Notes: generated from the letters alone by a model not told the origin. A stretch of 7,642 nucleotides of DNA from Candidatus Levyibacteriota bacterium (GCA_023245515.1 JAHFKE010000051.1:1-7642); one strand, 5' to 3'. Positions 1 to 5,485 are shown, numbered from the stretch's first letter. Made by a program: numbers and translations.

Positions 1-142
1 TAAAAAGATTGAGAAGTGTTAAGACAACTCCTCCAATGACATACGGCATATATCCTTGATTGATATGTACACCAGGAATAAGCTTGGTCAAGAGAAAAAG
101 AATAAATGCATAAACTAAGACATTTCGTAAGAGGGTTTTCAT
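1..142 (-). CDS. Phage-holin-4/YvlD-like small membrane protein, N-terminal part
   Basis: Reading the minus strand from ATG at 142, the visible 47 residues begin MKTLLRNVLVYAFILFLLTK. Then comes LIPGVHIN and a second hydrophobic stretch, YVIGGVVLTLLNLF, at the window edge. Two hydrophobic helices separated by a short PGV-type loop, with a charged N-terminus, fit the small multi-helix membrane family Phage_holin_4_2 (YvlD-like). These proteins are widespread in bacteria, are mostly not in prophages, and have unknown function. The C-terminal half lies outside the window. AAGG sits 8 nt before the ATG, but it also falls between the predicted -10 and start site, so it may not be transcribed. The gene is divergent from the Crp/Fnr gene at 248. 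The family call is from memory of the pattern. Confidence 0.7.
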   Translation of the reverse strand, partial: MKTLLRNVLVYAFILFLLTKLIPGVHINQGYMPYVIGGVVLTLLNLF

Positions 143-154
143 AACTTTGCCTTC

Positions 155-184
155 ATGCTAACAAAAATGAGCTCAATCTGTCAA
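155..184 (-). promoter_or_regulatory. Possible promoter of the YvlD-like gene
   Basis: On the minus strand a perfect -35 hexamer TTGACA (184-179) is followed by an 18-nt spacer and TAGCAT (160-155), which matches 4 of 6 -10 positions. The predicted start at about 148 leaves a leader of about 6 nt before ATG 142. The weak -10 makes this tentative. Confidence 0.4.
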
Positions 185-209
185 TGAAATAAAGTAACTT
201 TTATACTGT

Positions 210-238
210 TTGACAAGTGTGCTTTGGCATAATACAAT
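210..238 (+). promoter_or_regulatory. Sigma-70-type promoter of the Crp/Fnr gene, near-leaderless
   Basis: Perfect -35 TTGACA (210-215), 17-nt spacer, -10 TACAAT (233-238, 5 of 6 consensus). Counting the hexamer as -12 to -7 puts +1 at 245, only 3 nt before ATG 248. No SD is present in the preceding bases. No TGTGA-type box is visible here, so there is no sign of autoregulation through the motif found at 1032 and 1432. Confidence 0.65.
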
Positions 239-247
239 TATTAAAAT

Positions 248-895
248 ATGATCAAGTATTACGCTCACGAACTAGCTGACCTATTTAATCAAGGCAGACT
301 TATGCATTTTAAGAAAGGAGATATCATTCTTGACTCTTCACGCCAATCTGGAAATGTTCATTATATTGAGAGTGGTTATGTAAAAACATATACTCTGACA
401 GAAGCTGGAAATGCACATCTTCATGTTATCTATAGACCAAGAAAAATTTTCCCTCTGCGCTTTACCATTCTTGATTTGCCTGGAAAATCCTTTTATGAAG
501 CGATGACAGATGTCACAATCAGAGTGCTTCCTAAGGACGTATTCATCCAAGCACTTGAATCAAATCATAATCTCGCTATGATTCTTCTCAGAAAAGTAAC
601 TGCTATGTTTGACGACTATGTCACAAAGGTAGACGGTTTACAGTTTAAGAGCACTTACCATCGGCTTGCAGCTATACTCATCTACTTCGTTGAAGGCTTC
701 TCAGAAAAAGAAGGCGATAATATCGTAGTCAACATCCCTCTTACTCACCAGGACTTAGCCAATCTCTCCGGCATGACGAGAGAGACAGTGAGTCGTGAGT
801 TAGAAAAGCTAAAAGATAAAGGAATTCTTAATCATGAGAGCCACCATATCATCATTAAAGATCTAAAGAAACTGGAAGAAGAACTAGCCCTCTAA
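248..895 (+). CDS. Crp/Fnr-family transcriptional regulator
   Basis: A 215-aa protein, the usual length for the family. The N-terminal half (about 15-115) is a cyclic-nucleotide-binding-like beta roll, including GDIILDSSRQSGNVHYIESG. It is followed by a long dimerisation helix (about 105-135) and a C-terminal winged helix-turn-helix, LTHQDLANLSGMTRETVSRE, at 165-184. The recognition helix has R178, E179 and R183, the same R-E-T-V-x-R pattern that in E. coli CRP (R180, E181, R185) reads TGTGA. Two perfect TGTGAT-N4-ATCACA sites lie in front of the next two genes, so it is inferred to activate them. The phosphate-binding cassette lacks the CRP signature (no GELGL and no RSA; the region reads KIFPLRFTILDLPGKSFYEA), so cAMP binding is doubtful. 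There is no cysteine, so an FNR-type iron-sulfur cluster is excluded. The ligand is unknown. The ATG is chosen for its spacing to a strong promoter. Confidence 0.93.
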   Translation: MIKYYAHELADLFNQGRLMHFKKGDIILDSSRQSGNVHYIESGYVKTYTLTEAGNAHLHVIYRPRKIFPLRFTILDLPGKSFYEAMTDVTIRVLPKDVFIQALESNHNLAMILLRKVTAMFDDYVTKVDGLQFKSTYHRLAAILIYFVEGFSEKEGDNIVVNIPLTHQDLANLSGMTRETVSRELEKLKDKGILNHESHHIIIKDLKKLEEELAL

Positions 896-948
896 AACCC
901 AGCCTCCACATCATGAACAATAATAATCCAATAAACAAATAATCAAAC

Positions 949-978
949 GTCATTGTGAGCGAAGCGCGACAATCTCAA
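949..978. repeat. Short dispersed palindrome-like repeat
   Basis: An imperfect inverted repeat with ATTGT (952-956) and ACAAT (968-972) as outer arms and GCG/CGC as inner arms around a GAAGCG core. It resembles the CATTGCGAGCGAAGCG-type short repeats scattered through intergenic DNA of many bacterial genomes. It sits alone between the regulator and its first predicted target. Only one copy is in the window, so calling it a repeat family is recall, not observation. Confidence 0.45.
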
Positions 979-1030
979 CATCCAAATACAATTCACTAAT
1001 CACTAGTCACTAAAACCTCCTCCTTCCACC

Positions 1031-1074
1031 TTGTGATCTTTATCACAGACCTCATAAACACTTACCCCTATAAT
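1031..1074 (+). promoter_or_regulatory. Class II CRP-type promoter 1: TGTGA box at -41.5 plus TATAAT
   Basis: A perfect inverted repeat TGTGATCTTTATCACA occupies 1032-1047 and matches the CRP consensus TGTGA-N6-TCACA exactly. A consensus -10, TATAAT, lies at 1069-1074, placing +1 at 1081. The box centre (1039/1040) is then exactly -41.5, the classic class II activator position overlapping -35, where no independent -35 hexamer is seen. The leader is 25 nt and contains a strong SD. The regulator encoded at 248-895 is the obvious candidate activator. Confidence 0.85.
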
Positions 1075-1105
1075 GGACCTTGATCCTTAGAAAGGAGACG
1101 ATACT

Positions 1106-1411
1106 ATGGAAAGAGAAAGAAGAGAACAATATAGAAAAAAGATAGGCCTATCTGCAGCAGCTTTAGCAGTAGCTGTTGGGCTTGGGTCAGAATTGACCCA
1201 TGAGGAATCGTATATTAAACCACCGGATGAAGGAAGGGTTCCCGCAGTCGTCGTTTATCGAAGAGAGGATGCTGATTTGCCCAACAGCGGCGTTAGCGCC
1301 ATAGCAGCAGGCAGACCTGATGAAGACTCTAAGAACCCGATATTAGCAACAGCTCCAGCACCAGAGACTCCTGATGTACTGATGATGCATTACAGAACAG
1401 CAACTTCTTAA
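1106..1411 (+). CDS. Small membrane-anchored protein of unknown function, Crp-box controlled
   Basis: A 101-aa protein I do not recognise. It starts with a strongly charged head (MERERREQYRKK), then an Ala/Gly-rich hydrophobic helix at about 13-30 (IGLSAAALAVAVGLGSEL), then a polar tail rich in Pro, Asp and Ala ending in RTATS. The basic head before one helix predicts a single-pass anchor with the tail outside, or an uncleaved signal anchor. There is no lipobox cysteine. Start evidence is strong: AAAGGAG at 1091-1097 is 8 nt before the ATG. Transcription is predicted from the class II box promoter at 1031-1074. No terminator is visible before the second box promoter at 1431, so read-through into the next gene is possible. 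Function unknown. Confidence 0.75.
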   Translation: MERERREQYRKKIGLSAAALAVAVGLGSELTHEESYIKPPDEGRVPAVVVYRREDADLPNSGVSAIAAGRPDEDSKNPILATAPAPETPDVLMMHYRTATS

Positions 1412-1430
1412 TTCGTCTTTTACCCGAACT

Positions 1431-1474
1431 TTGTGATGGACATCACAGACAGCAGTAAATTTAAAGAATATATT
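1431..1474 (+). promoter_or_regulatory. Class II CRP-type promoter 2: TGTGA box at -41.5 plus TATATT
   Basis: A second perfect inverted repeat, TGTGATGGACATCACA, lies at 1432-1447. Over 1431-1450 it shares TTGTGAT-N4-ATCACAGAC with promoter 1. The -10 TATATT (5 of 6) lies at 1469-1474, exactly 37 bp from the box start, the same offset as in promoter 1. This puts +1 at 1481 and the box at -41.5. Sequence between box and -10 differs from promoter 1, so the geometry is conserved, not a simple copy. Confidence 0.83.
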
Positions 1475-1496
1475 AGTTTTAATCTATAAAAAGACC

Positions 1497-1520
1497 CGCC
1501 TACTCCATAAGGATACGGCG
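1497..1520 (+). other. Possible leader hairpin of the 73-aa gene
   Basis: Within the predicted 63-nt leader (1481-1543), CGCC (1497-1500) pairs with GGCG (1517-1520). TCC (1504-1506) pairs with GGA (1511-1513) around an ATAA loop, with a 3x3 internal loop in between. It lies 6 nt upstream of the SD and could influence initiation or mRNA stability, but it is small. Confidence 0.25.
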
Positions 1521-1543
1521 AGGCAAAAGGGGGGGTGATAAAT

Positions 1544-1765
1544 ATGACAGAAAGAGAGCCAAAAAGATCTCGTAGAAAGGATCCTGAGGAAAATAAAAAA
1601 GATGAAAGCGAAAAAGTTGGACGAGTTCCTATGAGGGGTAAAAAAAATGACCTTGGTCAGCAGGTTTATTTCGACACAGAAAAAGGGGACTTTACCAATG
1701 GTTCTGGATGGCGCCAAGAAAAAGACCAATGGGGAAGGTGGTCAGGCAGTGACCCTACTAGCTAA
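1544..1765 (+). CDS. Small charged hydrophilic protein of unknown function, Crp-box controlled
   Basis: A 73-aa protein, unrecognised. The N-terminal half is Lys/Arg/Glu-rich (MTEREPKRSRRKDPEENKKD) and probably disordered. The C-terminal half has aromatic residues in a polar context (QVYFDTEKGDFTNGSGW, then WGRW) and could be a small folded or binding segment. No membrane helix, no cysteine. An in-frame GTG at 1535 would add three residues, but it lies inside the G-rich SD (AAGGGGGGGTGAT, 1527-1539), which is well spaced for ATG 1544, so the ATG is chosen. The gene is predicted to be transcribed from the second class II box promoter and ends just before a perfect palindrome at 1771-1796. Confidence 0.72.
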   Translation: MTEREPKRSRRKDPEENKKDESEKVGRVPMRGKKNDLGQQVYFDTEKGDFTNGSGWRQEKDQWGRWSGSDPTS

Positions 1766-1770
1766 ATAAA

Positions 1771-1796
1771 GCTAGAGGAGGGCGCCCTCCTCTAGC
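1771..1796. terminator. Perfect 13-bp palindrome after the 73-aa gene, terminator-like
   Basis: GCTAGAGGAGGGC (1771-1783) is followed directly by its exact complement GCCCTCCTCTAGC (1784-1796), with no spacer. In RNA this folds to a stem of about 11 bp with a 4-nt loop. The plus-strand flank is CTGCCTCTCT, not a U tract. The minus-strand flank (TTTATTTAG) is more U-rich. It may be a 3' end stabiliser or a non-canonical terminator for the gene ending at 1765. CTAGC at 1758-1762 could compete for the GCTAG of the left arm. Confidence 0.5.
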
Positions 1797-1849
1797 CTGC
1801 CTCTCTGTAGACATATATCTGATGATACTTATGGTACCGGCTACCCGTC

Positions 1850-1878
1850 TTGCTGTATTGATAGTACTATTGTATTAT
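1850..1878 (+). promoter_or_regulatory. Sigma-70-type promoter of the DUF2130 gene, leaderless
   Basis: TTGCTG (1850-1855; the TTG of the -35 is kept), 17-nt spacer, TATTAT (1873-1878, 5 of 6). Predicted +1 is 1885, one base before ATG 1886. No SD precedes the ATG (TTGTATTATTGTATTC). Confidence 0.5.
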
Positions 1879-1885
1879 TGTATTC

Positions 1886-3028
1886 ATGAATACCGTCGTC
1901 TGTCCTCACTGTCAGAAAGAGTTTGAACTGAACGAAGCGCTTAAACATCAAATTCAAGAAGATGTCCTGAAAGAAGAACGAGGGAAATATAAAGAAGAAC
2001 TTGTAAAAGTAAAAGAGAAAGCAGAGCAAGACGCGGAAAAGCGAGTGAAGGAAGAATTGGAATTCAAATTGAAAGATTCCAAGAATGAACTGGAAGAAAC
2101 CCGCAAAAAAAGTGGACAGCTTCAGGAGCAACTCCTTGAGATGACCAAGCTCATTCGCGAATTAAAGGACAAAGACAAAGACCGAGAGCTTGAGATGCAG
2201 AAAAAAATTGCGCAAGAAGAGGAAAAAATCAGAGCTGAGGAGCAGAAAAAGGCTGAGGAATCAAGTCATTTGAAACTCCTTGCCAAAGATAAGCAGCTGC
2301 AGGATGCGCTTAAAGAACTTGAAGATGCAAATAGAAAAATTCAGCAAGGCTCACAACAGACTCAGGGAGAAGTCTTCGAGCTTGAATTTGAAGAAATGCT
2401 CCGTAAAGAATTCCCTCATGATAAGATCCAGCCGGTAGGCAAAGGTGTTAAGGGTGGAGATATCGTACAGGAAGTTTGGGACGCTCGGGGAAATTATAAC
2501 GGCAAAATTCTTTGGGAACTGAAAAATACCAAGACATGGACCGAAGGATGGATAGATAAATTAAAGGGCGACAAGCGGGCTATCAATGCCGAAGAGGCAG
2601 TCCTGATCTCAGAAGTTATGCCTGCCAATATGAAGACCGCAGGTTTCAGAGAGGGCGTTTGGGTCACCAAGCAAAACTTTGTCATTGGCCTTGCTTCAGC
2701 TCTCAGAGCCAGCCTCATTCAACTCTATTATGCGAGAACTTCAGCCAAAGGAAAAGATGAGAAGGTGGAAGCACTTTACTCTTACCTTTCAGGAGTTGAG
2801 TTCAAGCACAGAATAGAGGCAATAATAGAAGCGTTCACCAACATGCAGACCGACATAGAAAAGGAGCAAAGGTATTTCCAAAGCAAATGGGCCAGAGACA
2901 ACAAGAACATCCGCCAAGTAATCGACAATACTTTTGGCATGCACGGAGACTTCAAGGGCATCATCGGCAACAGTCTGCCACAAATAAAGGGACTGGAGGT
3001 TGAGCAACTGGAAGCAGGAGATGAATAA
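1886..3028 (+). CDS. DUF2130 family protein: CxxC knuckle, coiled coil, PD-(D/E)xK-like core
   Basis: A 380-aa protein with the architecture of the DUF2130 family (PF09903). A CPHC pair sits at residues 6-9 (half of a zinc-ribbon-like knuckle). A long Lys/Glu coiled coil spans about 20-155. A conserved C-terminal domain spans about 160-372 and ends IIGNSLPQIKGLE. Inside the domain, GGDIVQEV (D192), then ILWELKNTK with E211 and K213, fits a PD-(D/E)xK nuclease core, with E162 in the preceding GEVFELEFEE helix as a possible extra ligand. The family function is not established to my knowledge; nuclease activity is inference from the motif. The gene has a leaderless-type start and overlaps the RNase HII start by 8 nt, implying coupled expression. 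Family assignment is firm, function tentative. Confidence 0.9.
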   Translation: MNTVVCPHCQKEFELNEALKHQIQEDVLKEERGKYKEELVKVKEKAEQDAEKRVKEELEFKLKDSKNELEETRKKSGQLQEQLLEMTKLIRELKDKDKDRELEMQKKIAQEEEKIRAEEQKKAEESSHLKLLAKDKQLQDALKELEDANRKIQQGSQQTQGEVFELEFEEMLRKEFPHDKIQPVGKGVKGGDIVQEVWDARGNYNGKILWELKNTKTWTEGWIDKLKGDKRAINAEEAVLISEVMPANMKTAGFREGVWVTKQNFVIGLASALRASLIQLYYARTSAKGKDEKVEALYSYLSGVEFKHRIEAIIEAFTNMQTDIEKEQRYFQSKWARDNKNIRQVIDNTFGMHGDFKGIIGNSLPQIKGLEVEQLEAGDE

Positions 3029-3632
3029 ACCCACCTTTAAAGAAGAACAATTCCTCTGGCAACAAGGATTACAACACATCGCAGGAGTTGATGAAGTCGG
3101 TCGTGGGTGCTTCGCAGGACCCGTCGTTGCAGCCGCAGTCATATTACCTCAAAGTTTTACCAGTACTGAAGTTAACGACTCCAAGAAGCTAAGTGCTCAG
3201 AAAAGGGAAGAGCTTTCTGAGATTATCAAACAAAATGCGCTTGCCTACTCCATTGCCGAAATTTCAGTTGCAGTCATCAACGAGGTTGGTATTGGCAAAG
3301 CGACACAGCAAGCTTTTGTGAATGCGATAGGTAATTTGAAAATTAAGCCTGACCATATCCTAATAGACGCTTTTTATATTGAAAATCTCAGCAGACACAA
3401 TCAAAAGCCCATCGTCCATGGAGATGGATTAAGCATCTCAATAGCCGCTGCTTCAATAATCGCCAAAGTCTACCGCGATGAACTTATGCAAAAGCTACAC
3501 GAACAATATACCCACTATGATTTCTTTACCAACAAAGGGTATGGAACCAAGAAGCACCGCGAAGCAATTAGACAATTTGGGTTATCAGATCTGCACAGAA
3601 CATCATTTAATTTGACTAAATTTATTCTGTGA
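3021..3632 (+). CDS. rnhB: Ribonuclease HII
   Basis: Cleaves the RNA strand of RNA-DNA hybrids and single ribonucleotides embedded in DNA, using two metal ions. It acts in ribonucleotide excision repair in the cytoplasm. From ATG 3021 the protein is 203 aa, normal for the family. It has GVDEVGRG with catalytic D24 and E25, CFAGPVVAAAVIL, NDSKKLS (53-57), the third acidic residue D116 in ILIDAF, SIIAKVYRD with D153, and the C-terminal GYGTKKHREAI and HRTSF motifs, so the site is complete. An in-frame TTG at 3000 would add seven residues, but ATG 3021 has GGAAG 6 nt upstream and gives a typical N-terminus. It overlaps the DUF2130 stop (3026-3028), suggesting translational coupling. Its last 11 nt overlap the convergent gene ending at 3622. 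Confidence 0.97.
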   Translation: MNKPTFKEEQFLWQQGLQHIAGVDEVGRGCFAGPVVAAAVILPQSFTSTEVNDSKKLSAQKREELSEIIKQNALAYSIAEISVAVINEVGIGKATQQAFVNAIGNLKIKPDHILIDAFYIENLSRHNQKPIVHGDGLSISIAAASIIAKVYRDELMQKLHEQYTHYDFFTNKGYGTKKHREAIRQFGLSDLHRTSFNLTKFIL

Positions 3633-5118
3633 GTGCTTCAAGCTGCGAGTGAATATCTTGAGTTGCAGGATCATGCTCTAAGGTATTCATGACGCTAGGC
3701 AGATTTGGAAGTAATTTTTGCAGTGCCTCTTGATCAGGATTAAGACTCTTGAATGCTTCAACACTTGCAAGAACAGTATTAGCCACTGCAAGACGCTCAT
3801 TTGGTCTAAGGTGAGAGTATTGTTCTACAAACAAGTCAGGATATGTTCTGAGAACATTTATAGTCGAAGCAAACATCTCATTTTCATCATCAGATGGATG
3901 ACCTAGTTTATTTCCAGTCTCAACATTCATCATGCGATAATAAGTCGATTCTGTAATCGCTCCCCAAACAGGTTCATTTTGTGCTAGATCATAACCGCTT
4001 TGTCGCTCAGAGACAGTAGGCATTTTGAAACGCATATTGTGGCCCATCCTATCATGTGCCTTTTGTAATTTATCTTTTTGTTCTTGGCTCAAAGAGTCAT
4101 GTGCTGCGTGTGTAAGTTCATGAACTGTGGTTTCATGCGTAGTGTCATGTCCTTGAATTGGCCTTCTTTCAGGGAGGGAAAGCTTTACAACTCCTTCAGA
4201 ATATTCACCTTCTCTATTGTCAGGCATCTGAGCTTTACTCATATAAAAATCTACATCTTGTTTAAGAAACGGCTTAAAAAGATCAAGAGTTTCATGCACG
4301 TGTTTTTCTGCTTGAGGAGCATTAACTTCTGAAATTATAGCATTGGGATCAGCGAGAGGTTTGTTTAAAGTTTCTGCATATTTATCATTGGTTTTTGGAG
4401 CTCCTGTTTTGTCAAATGTTTCCACTTCTATCTGTTCATGAAGATTTTTATCCATCTTCAAATCTGTAGGTTCATTTACATGTGGTGTTGTCGTATAAAG
4501 CTCCCCTTTAGGAGGCGGCAATTTGTCTGCTCCTACATTTGATGGATCTATAACAAGTGTATCATTGTGTCGAAAATTACTATCATCTGTAGCCTTGGGA
4601 TTATAATCAACCTTAGGCTCAATAGCAGTGATTCTTACAATAGTATCAGGTGGTACATTCAATTTGGCAGGATCCACCTTGACTGTAAAACCTTCTATCG
4701 GGAGAGTTCCGAGTGAAGTTGGCACTTCTCCATTTGGCTGAGGAGGAAGATCTTGCGTGCTGAGGTCAAAGAAATCAGGACTAGAAACTGCCTCTCGCTT
4801 TGGAAGGGTTTGAACAGTGCCCAATTGATCAGAATGAGGCACCTCAGTAGGTGTAGGTTGGGGTGTTGGCACTGAAGAAATAAGGGCAAACCCTGCCCCA
4901 ATGGCTGAAAGGACTCTTCTAATTTTAGAAACTTTTCTTACATGATGCCTTCCGGATTTTTCCTGTTCATCTTCGGGTTTATCTTCATCCTTCTTTCCAT
5001 GTTCTTTATCAAATTTTTCTATACCCTTTTGAACCTGCTCTCCTATACTTTTTGTGCCAGACCTATGTCCTTCACCTTCAGATTGACCATTATTTTCTAC
5101 GTCTCCTAACTCAGCCAT
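3622..5118 (-). CDS. Putative anchored zinc metalloprotease with HELTH motif
   Basis: A 498-aa protein with no family name I can give. Residues 1-68 are charged and probably disordered. A basic patch (HHVRKVSKIRR, 58-68) precedes a short hydrophobic segment (VLSAIGAGFALISSV, 69-83). A Pro-rich linker follows (PTPQPTPTEVP), so the bulk is predicted outside the membrane. Residues 135-270 look beta-rich. HELTHAAHD (H333, E334, H337) is a gluzincin-type zinc motif. About 77 residues on, DDENEMFAS offers E414 (or E412) as third ligand, followed by a helical C-terminus. Protease activity is inferred from the motif alone. The hydrophobic segment is only about 15 residues, so anchor versus signal peptide is undecided. 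The ATG start agrees with a promoter predicting +1 at the A of the ATG. The 3' end overlaps rnhB by 11 nt. Confidence 0.85.
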   Translation of the reverse strand: MAELGDVENNGQSEGEGHRSGTKSIGEQVQKGIEKFDKEHGKKDEDKPEDEQEKSGRHHVRKVSKIRRVLSAIGAGFALISSVPTPQPTPTEVPHSDQLGTVQTLPKREAVSSPDFFDLSTQDLPPQPNGEVPTSLGTLPIEGFTVKVDPAKLNVPPDTIVRITAIEPKVDYNPKATDDSNFRHNDTLVIDPSNVGADKLPPPKGELYTTTPHVNEPTDLKMDKNLHEQIEVETFDKTGAPKTNDKYAETLNKPLADPNAIISEVNAPQAEKHVHETLDLFKPFLKQDVDFYMSKAQMPDNREGEYSEGVVKLSLPERRPIQGHDTTHETTVHELTHAAHDSLSQEQKDKLQKAHDRMGHNMRFKMPTVSERQSGYDLAQNEPVWGAITESTYYRMMNVETGNKLGHPSDDENEMFASTINVLRTYPDLFVEQYSHLRPNERLAVANTVLASVEAFKSLNPDQEALQKLLPNLPSVMNTLEHDPATQDIHSQLEALTE

Positions 5119-5124
5119 AGATAT

Positions 5125-5153
5125 ACTATAAAAGAACTGTAGGCTTAATTCAA
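5125..5153 (-). promoter_or_regulatory. Promoter of the HELTH gene, fully leaderless
   Basis: On the minus strand, TTGAAT (5153-5148, 4 of 6), 17-nt spacer, TATAGT (5130-5125, 5 of 6), then six bases (ATATCT) and the ATG. The predicted +1 is 5118, the A of the start codon. No SD is possible on such a transcript. It lies in the 42-nt gap after the 81-aa gene. Confidence 0.65.
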
Positions 5154-5160
5154 TAAGGAA

Positions 5161-5406
5161 TCAGGCTCTAAACCCCCTAATCTCTTCCAACACACTACTT
5201 AATTTTTGTGAATCACTGCTTCTCTCAAAAATGACGTGAGATTCCGCAGGCGCTACAACTTGAGCCTCTGCCACGTCTCTCTGGACCAGATCTTCAACAG
5301 GCTGAAGCGTAGCCACTTTTGTCGCTTGTCTTCCTACCAGCATTTGCATCCACCGTCTGGATGAGGACACTTCTTTAGTATCTTTTTTTAGTCCTATTAA
5401 TTTCAT
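5161..5406 (-). CDS. Small hypothetical protein (81 aa), uncertain
   Basis: An open frame of 81 codons starting MKLIGLKKDTKEVSSSRRWM, with a basic N-terminus, a middle rich in Val, Ala, Gln and Glu, and a C-terminal amphipathic stretch (SSVLEEIRGFRA). No membrane segment, cysteine or recognised domain. Support is positional: it fills the otherwise empty space between the HELTH gene and the intergenic region, on the same strand as the HELTH gene and 42 nt upstream of it. No SD precedes the ATG and no convincing promoter was found (TGTAAT lies 5 nt before the ATG without a partner). A dispersed repeat lies just upstream. It could be a real lineage-specific gene or chance. Confidence 0.45.
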   Translation of the reverse strand: MKLIGLKKDTKEVSSSRRWMQMLVGRQATKVATLQPVEDLVQRDVAEAQVVAPAESHVIFERSSDSQKLSSVLEEIRGFRA

Positions 5407-5417
5407 ATTTAATTACA

Positions 5418-5438
5418 ATCCTGAGCTTGTCGAAGGAT
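5418..5438. repeat. Dispersed repeat of the CCTTCGACAAGCTCAGG type
   Basis: The stretch has ATCCT/AGGAT outer arms around GAGCTTGTCGA. On the minus strand it reads CCTTCGACAAGCTCAGGAT, an intergenic short repeat I recall from many unrelated bacterial genomes. It sits 12-32 bp upstream of the 81-aa frame. Only one copy is in the window, so the family identity is recall. Confidence 0.5.
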
Positions 5439-5485
5439 CATGATGATAGTCTAGCTCCTCGGACACATTTGAACTTGATATTCAC

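Noticed and set aside
950..972. TGTGAGCG...CGACA near 954-970 as a Crp box
   Set aside because: The right half is CGACA, not TCACA, the spacing is wrong, and the stretch is better explained by the dispersed repeat.
1535..1543. GTG start for the 73-aa protein
   Set aside because: The GTG is part of the G-rich SD that serves ATG 1544.
3000..3020. TTG start for RNase HII
   Set aside because: ATG 3021 has GGAAG at good spacing and gives a family-typical N-terminus.
2789..3142. Antisense open frames over the DUF2130 and rnhB genes (also 1841-2131, 2494-2718 and 2782-2970, minus)
   Set aside because: They lie wholly opposite well-supported genes, have no SD or promoter, and show no domain-like sequence.
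3718..4332. Plus-strand frames at 3718-3906 and 4078-4332
   Set aside because: Both are antisense to the HELTH gene, whose frame has clear motifs; neither has start signals.
5206..5217. TGTGAATCACT as a third Crp box
   Set aside because: The half-sites have the wrong spacing (TGTGA-N6-TCACA is not met), it lies inside the 81-aa frame, and no -10 stands at the 37-bp offset.
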